A stretch of DNA of 10,219 bases, taken from contig DUQY01000179.1 in assembly GCA_012837565.1 (NCBI GenBank), positions 1 through 10,219 of the forward strand, in the 5' to 3' direction. The translations under genes and the position numbers were made by a program. Under the pieces are notes generated by a model, which was not told the DNA's origin, did no database searches, and saw only the letters and a list, made by a program, of their open reading frames with translations. The DNA comes from Bacteroidales bacterium. GTDB lineage: Bacteria; Bacteroidota; Bacteroidia; Bacteroidales; P3. This document shows, piece after piece, positions 1 through 7,458 of this stretch; the stretch's first letter is position 1; the number at the start of each line of letters is the position of its first letter.

Positions 1-2189
1 ATTATTTTCTTTGATATATTGCTTTGAACTAATAATTGTTTTACATTTTCTTTATGACGACTTTCCCCTTTGTTATCGTAGAAGGATATAGTTAAATTCA
101 TTGTATAATTAGAGTCAATATCATTACAATAATATATAAAAATAGAATCATTATTTGAGATATTATCTATTGAAAGGATAATTGGTTCAAACGCTTTTTT
201 TATTGTATAGTAAACAGGCTTCTTATATCCAGCATAATCTATGGCTGACCATGAAATAGCAGGGTATGCATCATTTAGTTGCCAAAATAGAGTTCCCATA
301 CAATATGGTTTTGCTCTTCTTTGTGCTTCAATAGCAATTTTGTATGCTTCTTGTTGAACTACTTGTGATTTATAGATATAATCCTCGTCTGTTTTGTAGC
401 TATTAAAATATTCATTTATTCTATTATCTATTAGTTCAAAACCTCTTGGGTGTTTTTGATGTATTGCAAATTCTTGGTTTTCTTTTGAGTATGGTAAAGA
501 CATATAAGCTTTTGCTGTATTTATATTTGGAGTACCTTGAAAACCAAACTCACTCATAAATCGAGGAATCTTTCTTGTATATGTTTCAAGAGTTGAGTCT
601 GCCCACCAAACTCCCCAATAATGGCAATCTCCATGAGTCAAACTCTCTTTTCTTCCCCAACCATGAAGTGGCGATGTATGAATATAATCTATTGTAGGTG
701 AATATTTACTAACTAATTCAGGTAATAGTTTATTGAATAAATTATTATAGTTTTCAACAGCTTTTATTGTGTCCTCAACTTCCTGCTTCCAACCCCAGTT
801 CATCCATCCTTCCCATATTTCATTGTTTCCACAAAAAAGAGCAAGTGAGGGGTGCCCAGCTATTCTTTTAATATTTTGTTCAGCTTCTTTTCTAACATTA
901 TCTAAAAATACATTATCTCCAGGATACAATGCACAAGCAAAAGGGAAATCTTGCCAAACTAATATTCCATTTTTATCACAAGCTTTGTAAAAATCTTCGT
1001 TAGCATATTCACTGCCTCCCCAAACTCTAATCATATTAAAATTTGCTTCTTTAGCATAGCTGACTATGGTATTATGGTTATTATTATCGATAATTATATT
1101 TGCCCCTTTTGCAAAGAAAGGTTTGCCATTTAATTTGAAATAAAAACTTTGACCAATAGAATCTTTCTCTTGTACTAATTCAATTGTTCTAATTCCAAAA
1201 TCAATTGCTTCATAGTAAAGGAATATGCTTGTATCTTTTTCCTTTTTATATAGTTCAACACAATTCTCATAAATATTTTGTTCTCCCATTTCTTTAGTAT
1301 ACCATAGATAAGGATTGTCCACATTGAATTTAAAACTAAAATAACCTAAATTTTTATCAATATCTTTCTTCGAAAAACTAAAAGTATAAGGTTTTTCAAT
1401 ATAAGATTCTTTTTGAAATATAAAACTACCAATTTGTTCTTCTCGTTCTAAAAGCTTTAATTCGTACTGGTGATCTGTTAGATTGGAAATTCCAATATTT
1501 AAAACCATTTCTGCTATATTATTTTCAATAGAAAGGGTCTGTATGTTTGCAAATTCAATTCTTGGAATATTATATAGTTCAATGTTTATTGATTTAAAGC
1601 CTACTGATAACATTTTAGGATACCAATCCCAACCATAACGATATTGATTATTTCTATTAATAACTCTTTTCTCTGATTCTAAAGTATTATACGAATCTGA
1701 TTTATAATTTAATCTTTCAATAGTAGGGTCAATAATTAATTTTATATCATTATGCCCTAATTTAAGAAAGGGTTTTATATTGAATTTGTATGTATAGAAT
1801 TCATTATTAGCACTATCAATAAAGATATCATTAATATAAAGTTTAGAAAAAGTATTAACGCCTTCAAGTATAATATCGATATTGTTAGATTTTAAATCTT
1901 CTTCACAAAGAATAAACTTTGAATTAAACTCCCATGAGCAAGAATCTATCCATTTTATATTTTCTTCATTTGAATTTTTGAATGGGTAGGGAATAATGCC
2001 ATGAGTATTTAATAGTTTATATATATCGTTTTGGGAAATAAAGATACTATCTAAATTGACATTCCTATTGTTTGTTAAGGACCAGTAATCTAGTTCTATG
2101 TTTTTAATTGTTTCATCTTTAAATAATTGTCCAAAACTTGATTGGCAAACTAAGAATACAAAAAAAAGACTAAGTAATAACTTCTTCAT
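1..2189 (-). CDS. Secreted beta-mannosidase, glycoside hydrolase family 2 (3' end cut by window edge)
   Basis: The frame starts at ATG 2189 and stays open to base 1, giving 729 residues. Bacteroidetes GH2 beta-mannosidases are about 820-860 residues, so roughly the last 100 are missing. It should remove terminal beta-linked mannose from manno-oligosaccharides or N-glycan cores. Residues 1-22 form a signal peptide (MKKLLLSLFFVFL..., probable cleavage after SFG), so it acts in the periplasm or at the surface. An N-terminal sugar-binding beta-sandwich with the family GWDW motif (186-189) is followed by an Ig-like domain. The (beta/alpha)8 barrel carries VWGG (W390) and ILVWQDFPFACALYP (W412 in the middle). 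The acid/base is E457 in CGNNE and the nucleophile is E547 in MSEFGFQG; the 90-residue spacing agrees with characterised GH2 mannosidases. MGTLFWQLND lies near residue 650. It follows the ROK kinase by 15 bases and is probably co-transcribed with it. The family call is firm; the natural substrate is inferred. Confidence 0.93.
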   Translation of the reverse strand, partial: MKKLLLSLFFVFLVCQSSFGQLFKDETIKNIELDYWSLTNNRNVNLDSIFISQNDIYKLLNTHGIIPYPFKNSNEENIKWIDSCSWEFNSKFILCEEDLKSNNIDIILEGVNTFSKLYINDIFIDSANNEFYTYKFNIKPFLKLGHNDIKLIIDPTIERLNYKSDSYNTLESEKRVINRNNQYRYGWDWYPKMLSVGFKSINIELYNIPRIEFANIQTLSIENNIAEMVLNIGISNLTDHQYELKLLEREEQIGSFIFQKESYIEKPYTFSFSKKDIDKNLGYFSFKFNVDNPYLWYTKEMGEQNIYENCVELYKKEKDTSIFLYYEAIDFGIRTIELVQEKDSIGQSFYFKLNGKPFFAKGANIIIDNNNHNTIVSYAKEANFNMIRVWGGSEYANEDFYKACDKNGILVWQDFPFACALYPGDNVFLDNVRKEAEQNIKRIAGHPSLALFCGNNEIWEGWMNWGWKQEVEDTIKAVENYNNLFNKLLPELVSKYSPTIDYIHTSPLHGWGRKESLTHGDCHYWGVWWADSTLETYTRKIPRFMSEFGFQGTPNINTAKAYMSLPYSKENQEFAIHQKHPRGFELIDNRINEYFNSYKTDEDYIYKSQVVQQEAYKIAIEAQRRAKPYCMGTLFWQLNDAYPAISWSAIDYAGYKKPVYYTIKKAFEPIILSIDNISNNDSIFIYYCNDIDSNYTMNLTISFYDNKGESRHKENVKQLLVQSNISKKI

Positions 2190-2204
2190 ATGCAATTAGT
2201 TTTC

Positions 2205-3164
2205 TTAGAAGGGTAGGGCTGCAGCTCCAAGTATTGCAGCATTGTTTTCGTCAAGGTCCGATAGTTTAAGCTCTATCTTATTCTTAAAAACAATAAATAG
2301 ACTTTCTTCAAAGTATTTCTTAAGTGGAGTCATTAGCAAATCGCCAGCCTTTGTTAGTCCCCCAAAAAGGAATATCTTTTCTGGGGATGTAATAGCTACT
2401 GCATTTGCCATCCCAACTGCAAGCATCTTTGCTGTAATATCAAAACACTTAATTGCTAACTCATCTCCCTCAATTCCTGCTTTATAAATTGCTTTTCCTC
2501 CAATTTCCTCTTCAGGAAGGGTTCTTAAAACAGAATTAGTACTAGTCTCTCTTATTAGTTCTAAGGCAGTTTTCTTTATTCCTCTTACTGAAGAGTAGGT
2601 TTCAACACAACCTCTTCTTCCACAACCACATAATCTTCCCTCAGGTTGAACAATAGTATGGCCAATTTCTCCTGCAAATCCATCATGTCCATAAACAATT
2701 TTACCATCAACCACAATTCCACTTCCAACACCTGTTCCTAATGTTATCATTAAGAAATTCTTTACATTCTTAGCTCCTCCATAAATCATTTCTCCAATTG
2801 CTGCTGCATTTGCATCATTTGTTAGGGTTACTTTTAAAGGAAATCCTTTTTCAGATAATCTATTTTCAATATACTCCTTAACTGGTATAATTCCTTTAAA
2901 ATTTAGGTTTGGAGCATGCTCAATTGTTCCATTATAGTAGTTCCCATTAGGAGCTCCTATACCAATACCTTGGATTGAATCCTTGTTTGGACATTTCTCT
3001 ATTAGGTATATAATATTCTTGGTAACTTCGTTTAGATATATTTCAGAATCGAAATAATCTTTAGTACTTAGTGATAGGTTTTCGGTAATATTACCATCCT
3101 TATCAACAAGTCCAAAACCTGTATTGGTTCCTCCAATATCTATTCCTATTGAATACTTTTCCAT
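2205..3164 (-). CDS. ROK-family sugar kinase (glucokinase or mannokinase type)
   Basis: This 319-residue cytoplasmic protein has the normal length and all the motifs of an active ROK kinase, which phosphorylates a hexose or N-acyl hexosamine with ATP. DIGGTN (9-14) is the N-terminal phosphate-binding loop. TNDANAAA (115-122) holds the catalytic base D117. TLGTGVGSG (141-149) is the second phosphate loop. E166 and H169 (GEIGH) and E188 are the usual sugar contacts. H169 with C179, C181 and C186 (CGCGRRGC) forms the ROK zinc site at canonical spacing. FLFGG (266-270) belongs to the C-terminal adenosine-binding part. No N-terminal helix-turn-helix is present, so it is a kinase and not a NagC/Mlc-type repressor. 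It starts 9 bases after dapB and ends 15 bases before the beta-mannosidase gene, which suggests one operon. The substrate cannot be read from sequence; glucose is the family default and mannose is suggested by the neighbour. Confidence 0.93.
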   Translation of the reverse strand: MEKYSIGIDIGGTNTGFGLVDKDGNITENLSLSTKDYFDSEIYLNEVTKNIIYLIEKCPNKDSIQGIGIGAPNGNYYNGTIEHAPNLNFKGIIPVKEYIENRLSEKGFPLKVTLTNDANAAAIGEMIYGGAKNVKNFLMITLGTGVGSGIVVDGKIVYGHDGFAGEIGHTIVQPEGRLCGCGRRGCVETYSSVRGIKKTALELIRETSTNSVLRTLPEEEIGGKAIYKAGIEGDELAIKCFDITAKMLAVGMANAVAITSPEKIFLFGGLTKAGDLLMTPLKKYFEESLFIVFKNKIELKLSDLDENNAAILGAAALPF

Positions 3165-3173
3165 TTCGATTAT

Positions 3174-3884
3174 TTATTTAATAAGGTCTTTCATATTGTA
3201 AAATCCTTTTTTACCTATCATAAATTCAGCAGCTAAAATAGATCCCAAGGCCCATCCTGTTCTATTATGAGCTTGGTGGGTTATAATTATATCGTCAACT
3301 CCTGAGGAGTATGTTATTGTATGTGTGCCTGGTACTTCTCCAATTCTCTTTGATTTAATTCTTAAAGAATCAGTCTTTCCTTTGTCAGGGTATAAAACCC
3401 AATTTGTTTTATTATCTAAATTATCAATTATAGTTTCTGCCAAAGTAATTGCAGTACCACTTGGTGCATCAAGTTTTTCTGTATGATGAATTTCTTCAAT
3501 TGAAACATCATAGGAGGTTTGAGTATTCATGAGTTTTGATAGTTCTTCGTTTATCTTATTGAAAATAAACATTCCAACACTGAAGTTTGAAGCCACAAAC
3601 AATCCTCTTTGCTCTTTTTCTGCTAGTTCTCTCAATTCTTTTAGTCTTCCGTACCATCCTGTTGTTCCAACCACAATTGGAATATGACGATTAAAACATT
3701 CTACAATATTATCAACAACTATATAAGGAGTAGAAAAATCAATAGCAACATCTACCTTTGTTTCATCTAATCCTTCCCAATCCTTATCGTTATCAATTGT
3801 ATAAGCAATATTGTGATTTCTTTCTTGGGCAATATTTTTAACAATTTTACCCATCTTTCCATATCCAATTAAAAGAATATTCAT
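3174..3884 (-). CDS. dapB: 4-hydroxy-tetrahydrodipicolinate reductase DapB
   Basis: DapB reduces 4-hydroxy-tetrahydrodipicolinate to tetrahydrodipicolinate with NAD(P)H in the cytoplasmic diaminopimelate/lysine pathway, feeding both peptidoglycan and protein synthesis. The 236-residue protein is at the short end of the family, as is usual in Bacteroidetes. The Rossmann loop is GYGKMGK (7-13). GTTGW (73-77) and ASNFSVG (98-104) line the cofactor site. The signature EEIHHTEKLDAPSGTA (130-145) holds the catalytic H133/H134 and K137 and the substrate-binding SGT (142-144). HQAHNRTGWALG (203-214) is the conserved C-terminal oligomerisation segment. ATG 3884 is the only sensible start: the Rossmann strand begins at residue 2. 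The gene appears to lead an operon continuing into the ROK kinase, with a promoter match about 21 bases upstream of the start. Other dap genes are not in the window. Confidence 0.97.
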   Translation of the reverse strand: MNILLIGYGKMGKIVKNIAQERNHNIAYTIDNDKDWEGLDETKVDVAIDFSTPYIVVDNIVECFNRHIPIVVGTTGWYGRLKELRELAEKEQRGLFVASNFSVGMFIFNKINEELSKLMNTQTSYDVSIEEIHHTEKLDAPSGTAITLAETIIDNLDNKTNWVLYPDKGKTDSLRIKSKRIGEVPGTHTITYSSGVDDIIITHQAHNRTGWALGSILAAEFMIGKKGFYNMKDLIK

Positions 3885-3909
3885 ATTATATTTGTGTTTT
3901 TATGTTTAG

Positions 3910-3939
3910 CAAATTTACAAAAACAAATACGATAAACAA
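3910..3939 (-). promoter_or_regulatory. Bacteroidetes-type promoter for dapB-ROK-mannosidase
   Basis: Read on the minus strand, TAAATTTG (3917-3910) matches the Bacteroidetes -7 consensus TAnnTTTG exactly. A TTG (3939-3937) lies upstream with a 19-base spacer, the expected place for the -33 element. The predicted start of transcription is near 3905, giving a leader of about 20 bases before ATG 3884. The -33 TTG falls inside the loop of the preceding terminator hairpin. In such AT-rich DNA a chance match is possible, but the combination of both boxes, spacing and position before an operon's first gene is good. Confidence 0.6.
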
Positions 3940-3952
3940 TATTTATCGTATT
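3926..3952 (-). terminator. Intrinsic terminator after the PorP/OmpA unit
   Basis: A perfect 11-bp inverted repeat (3926-3936 with 3942-3952, loop CAATA) is followed on the minus strand by the T-rich run TTTGTTTTTG. It overlaps the stop codon of the OmpA-family gene (3951-3953). The stem has only two G-C pairs, so it is thermodynamically modest, but the position and T-tract fit a rho-independent terminator for the upstream four-gene unit. Confidence 0.6.
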
Positions 3953-5924
3953 ATTTTCTTATTTCAATTAATTTTATCTCAACTCTCCTTTCATACATAG
4001 CATCTATATTATATACTAATCTCCTACGTTCAATTAAACTTTTAGGGTTTCCGGACTTACTTCCAATCTTTCCCATAGGTAGTGTTTTTATATTTATGAT
4101 TGGAATACTGTCTTCTGCATTTGTTGTTAGATAATAACTTAGCTCACCATCATTCCATTTCATCATATAGTTAATTATGCTGCCGATTCGTCTTTCTGAA
4201 AGTGCAAAATTATACATTTCATTATGTAGGGCTGATGAGTATCCAATAATTGAGATGTTAAATTTGTCGCCTTTCTTTGCTTTGCTTAACAAATAACTAC
4301 ACATATTATCTAGCTTTTCCATACCTTTATTAATTTTGATAGAAAAGAAATTGTTAATACTATCTATAATTGTATTTTCGGTTGAATCGTTTATCTGATT
4401 TGTTGCCTCTGCTTTATATGTGTTGCTTAGTGATTTGTATTCCTTAAAGCAGTTTTCATAATCAGTAATTGTAGTAGTTGAATTTGATTGAGGGTCTGGT
4501 TGGTCGTTATGAAAAAAGATTTGTAGTGGAAGGTCGAAAATAGGGGAGAAGTTTGATTTGTTTTTAATTTCCTCCATAGTTGGAATATCTGGCAAAATGT
4601 CTGCTTCAAACCTATATATATCATTACAGCATGTCTTATTCTTCCTTGAGAAAGAACCCTCTCTATTGGAAGTAAAATAACCTACCTCATTAGGTTTAAC
4701 AATTATTGGATGAATTTCGTTTGCCGGAGAGTTAATTGGCTGCATTAGGTTTTGTGGTTCACGCCAACGAGTAGCCCAACCCTCTGACTTAAATATATCA
4801 AATCCCCCAAATCCCATATGATTATTAGATGAGAAATATAATGATTTATCTTTCTGAGAATAGAAAGGAGTTATTTCGTCACCCTCTGTGTTAATGGTTG
4901 GTCCAAGATTAACTACCTCATTATCTTTTCCATCCAAAACATAGTAATATAAGTCATATCCTCCATAACCTCCTATACGGTTTGAACTGAAATATAGTAT
5001 TTTTTCTCCATTTTCTATTGCAATATTTGGCTGAGTATTGCTATAACCTCTTATATTTATTTTCTTATTTAACTTCTTAGTTCTCTGGTACTTTCCATTC
5101 TCAAAGGTTGAATAATATATATAGCAAACCTCATTATTAAAGTTATTGCATATTGTGAAATAGGCAGTATGATTTGAGGTGTCAAAATATATATTAGATA
5201 TATTCTTCTTTTTTTTGTTAATATTTTTAATGTCTAAGTACTCAATAGGTGAGTGACTTTGATTATTACTATCAATTTTACTTGTATATAATTGTTGATA
5301 AGTGTCATGATAATAAGTTATACCATTCTTTTTAAACTTAGAATAGTTGATATTAGTAAGAAATAGGAGGGTGTCACCCGATACAAAATTAGATGTTTGT
5401 GAGGATTCATTATTTACGTTGCTACCCAAATTCATAACATTTGTTCCGTGAATCTGTTTATTATTATCAATTATCCAATCAATAGTCTTTAGCTTTCTTT
5501 TAGCACGATTAATTATTATTGGTTCTTTAGTTTCCTCTAATAGTCTTTTAAGTATATCTTGTGAAATAAATATATTCCCATTAGAAATTGAAACATCTGC
5601 TAAGTTAAAGAAAAGGTCTGGAAACTCTTCACTAAGCTTTAATGAATCATTTTCGGTTATAACCTTTTGGTAATAATACTCTGCTTTATCATAATCCTTC
5701 AACATTCTACAAGCTTCACCCATCTTATAGTATATACGAAGTGGAGTTTGAAAGAATTTCCTAGATGTATTATAATGATCCAATGCTGTTTCATACTCAC
5801 CATAGTTCATCGCAATATCACCTTCTTTTTCGTATGCAACCATATATCGTTCTTGTGAGAAAACAGATGTCACAAACAATAAAGAAAAGATAAAAGTTGA
5901 TAAATATTTTAGAATGCAGGACAT
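3951..5924 (-). CDS. TPR / PD40 beta-propeller / OmpA-like C-terminal protein, PorE-like
   Basis: A 657-residue exported protein of a class common in Bacteroidetes and usually found beside PorP/SprF. A signal peptide spans residues 1-23 (cleavage near VFS/Q). TPR helices follow at about 25-150, including a clear repeat with YYKMGEACRMLKDYDKAEYYYQ. PD40 propeller blades are visible as YFSSNRIGGYGGYDLYYY (311-328), YFSSNNHMGFGGFDIF (363-378) and YFTSNREGSF...NDIYRF (416-439). After the propeller, LPLQIFFHNDQPDP (465-478) opens a linker, and an OmpA-like domain covers about 550-657 (GYSSAL, LSERRIGSIINY, ERRVEIKL). Aligned to classic OmpA GHTD, the peptidoglycan-binding Asp position is Ser564, while the partner Arg is kept (R579, 15 residues on). 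Its ATG lies inside the end of the porP-like gene (16-base overlap), suggesting translational coupling. It likely sits in the periplasm as an outer-membrane-associated partner of the PorP-like protein. A role in type IX secretion or adhesin anchoring is inferred from the family. Confidence 0.85.
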   Translation of the reverse strand: MSCILKYLSTFIFSLLFVTSVFSQERYMVAYEKEGDIAMNYGEYETALDHYNTSRKFFQTPLRIYYKMGEACRMLKDYDKAEYYYQKVITENDSLKLSEEFPDLFFNLADVSISNGNIFISQDILKRLLEETKEPIIINRAKRKLKTIDWIIDNNKQIHGTNVMNLGSNVNNESSQTSNFVSGDTLLFLTNINYSKFKKNGITYYHDTYQQLYTSKIDSNNQSHSPIEYLDIKNINKKKKNISNIYFDTSNHTAYFTICNNFNNEVCYIYYSTFENGKYQRTKKLNKKINIRGYSNTQPNIAIENGEKILYFSSNRIGGYGGYDLYYYVLDGKDNEVVNLGPTINTEGDEITPFYSQKDKSLYFSSNNHMGFGGFDIFKSEGWATRWREPQNLMQPINSPANEIHPIIVKPNEVGYFTSNREGSFSRKNKTCCNDIYRFEADILPDIPTMEEIKNKSNFSPIFDLPLQIFFHNDQPDPQSNSTTTITDYENCFKEYKSLSNTYKAEATNQINDSTENTIIDSINNFFSIKINKGMEKLDNMCSYLLSKAKKGDKFNISIIGYSSALHNEMYNFALSERRIGSIINYMMKWNDGELSYYLTTNAEDSIPIINIKTLPMGKIGSKSGNPKSLIERRRLVYNIDAMYERRVEIKLIEIRK

Positions 5925-6907
5925 GGAATAGTTGTTTTTGAGCGTTTATAACCATTAGGACTAAATGAATACAATAACCAAACTTCTACTCCTCCATAAG
6001 ATTTTGACGCTGGTGTTAGTCTAGACAGGTTAATGTCGTAAGAAAGTCCACAACTAAAATTATTTTGTTTATATTTTGCCATAATAATCATTGCGTCCAG
6101 TGCCCTGTAATAAGCACCCAGAGAAATGATTTGCTGATTTATTGAAGTCTCTGATATATTAATATTATAGTCCATACCAATTATTAACTCCATAAATTTA
6201 CTTTGATTTTGAAAGTAAATGGTTGGAGAAATTGAATTGTCGTAATTTATTGCAATAAGATCCGACACATAAGCATTAAATTTCATTGGTAAATTAATAT
6301 TTGAATTTTCGTAATAAGATAAACTAGGTTGGTTTATATGAAGTAAAGATGTTCCTGCTTGCAAGCTATGAGTTTCATTTGCTTTGATTTGCCAGTGAAG
6401 ACCAAGACCAATATCAAAAGTTCTTATTTGATTTAGAAGTATTCCCTCACTGTCCTCAGGATATCTACCAAAAATAGAATTAGATTGATTATATCCCCAA
6501 GAAGAAGTGTTTCCTATAATGCCAAATGAAATATAATGTTCCTTGTTTTGGTCTATCGCTTTAAAGTAGGAGAGAGAGAGACCAAGCGATTGTTGACCAT
6601 AGCTTAGAGTTCCGGCTACATCGGCCATAAAGTTAATTCCTATTCCAATACCATCACGTCTAACCCTGTTTTTATAAGCTAAAGCTTCGGCGGTAAATAA
6701 ATATGAATTATAACCTTTGGAAAGAGTCTCCCATTGGTTCCTATACATTGTTCCCGCTCTAAAGACTGATTCTCCAAAAGCAGTGTTTGCAGGATTAAGA
6801 ATCATTGGATTTGCGTTAAAACTAGAAAAGTGGACATCTTGTCCGAAAGAAATAATCGGATAAAAAGTTATGATAAGACCAATAAAAAACAATCTAAGTT
6901 TTCCCAC
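5909..6907 (-). CDS. PorP/SprF family type IX secretion-associated outer membrane protein
   Basis: The 332-residue protein starts with a signal peptide (cleavage after SFG, residue 22) and then shows the family's opening signature: QDVHFSSFNANPMILNPA (23-40), R50, and YRNQW (55-59). The rest is a series of alternating amphipathic beta strands ending in an aromatic-rich segment, as expected for an outer-membrane beta-barrel. Family members such as PorP and SprF support type IX secretion or anchoring of particular secreted proteins at the cell surface. The start codon is GTG at 6907: an in-frame TGA lies two codons upstream, and the ATG at 6914 is in another frame, so no ATG would retain the signal peptide. 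It follows the acetyltransferase by 28 bases and overlaps the OmpA-family gene by 16. Whether this is the core PorP of a secretion machine or a paralogue dedicated to one cargo cannot be decided here. Confidence 0.85.
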   Translation of the reverse strand: MGKLRLFFIGLIITFYPIISFGQDVHFSSFNANPMILNPANTAFGESVFRAGTMYRNQWETLSKGYNSYLFTAEALAYKNRVRRDGIGIGINFMADVAGTLSYGQQSLGLSLSYFKAIDQNKEHYISFGIIGNTSSWGYNQSNSIFGRYPEDSEGILLNQIRTFDIGLGLHWQIKANETHSLQAGTSLLHINQPSLSYYENSNINLPMKFNAYVSDLIAINYDNSISPTIYFQNQSKFMELIIGMDYNINISETSINQQIISLGAYYRALDAMIIMAKYKQNNFSCGLSYDINLSRLTPASKSYGGVEVWLLYSFSPNGYKRSKTTIPCPAF

Positions 6908-6935
6908 AAATCATATAATAATTCAGTTTTAAGCA

Positions 6936-7424
6936 TTAAAGTTTATTTTGTTTTGCTAAATTACTTAAGTCTTCTTTCTGTAATCTAAAAACAGTCCAAT
7001 CACTTAAAGGAAAAGCATTAAGCGATTTATAAAATTCTATTGAAGGAGTGTTCCAATCTAAAACTATCCATTCAAAACGTGAACAATCTTCCTTAATAGC
7101 AATATCAGCAAGGTAAGCCAGTAGCTTTTTACCATACCCTTTACCTCTATACTGCTCCAAAACAAATAAGTCTTCTAAGTATAAACCCTTCTTACCAGTA
7201 AATGTTGAAAAATTATAAAAATAAAGAGCTAAACCAACTTCTTTTTCTCCTTCAAGAATAAATACTACGCTAGCATTTTTCTCAACAAATAAAGATTTAT
7301 GAAGAATTTCTACCGTAGCACTAACCTCATGAGGCAGTTTTTCATAAATAGATAAATCCTTAATAAAGTTTAGTATTAAAGGAGTATCTTTTTCGTTTGC
7401 TTTACGGATTCTAACATTTTCCAT
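6936..7424 (-). CDS. GNAT N-acetyltransferase, spermidine/spermine (diamine) acetyltransferase-like
   Basis: The 162-residue cytoplasmic enzyme is a single GNAT domain. The acetyl-CoA pyrophosphate loop is QYRGKGYGKKLL (91-102), preceded by the strand LYLEDLFV (81-88). The block FEWIVLDWNTPSIEFYKSLNA (117-137) and the final SDWTVFRL (141-148) are hallmarks of the SSAT-like branch. Tyr132 occupies the general-acid tyrosine position of that branch. N-terminal YEKLPHEVSAT (27-37) is also typical. It should transfer an acetyl group from acetyl-CoA to a small amine such as a polyamine or related diamine; some relatives use thialysine or other amines, so the substrate is uncertain. It lies 34 bases after the lipoprotein gene and 28 before the porP-like gene with no promoter match between them, so it is probably co-transcribed with envelope genes, perhaps only by position. 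ATG 7424 gives the usual GNAT start (ENVRIRKANEKD). Confidence 0.88.
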   Translation of the reverse strand: MENVRIRKANEKDTPLILNFIKDLSIYEKLPHEVSATVEILHKSLFVEKNASVVFILEGEKEVGLALYFYNFSTFTGKKGLYLEDLFVLEQYRGKGYGKKLLAYLADIAIKEDCSRFEWIVLDWNTPSIEFYKSLNAFPLSDWTVFRLQKEDLSNLAKQNKL

Positions 7425-7458
7425 AGTTAATCTTTAAGTTAGTAAATCAGAAAAAAAC

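Noticed and set aside
769..990. 73-codon plus-strand frame
   Set aside because: It lies fully antisense to the catalytic barrel of the beta-mannosidase and has no family features or promoter.
2242..2487. 81-codon plus-strand frame antisense to the ROK kinase
   Set aside because: A shadow of a well-conserved gene; serine/phenylalanine-rich translation typical of antisense frames.
4427..4624. 65-codon minus-strand frame inside the OmpA-family gene
   Set aside because: Out-of-frame reading of the linker after the propeller; no independent support.
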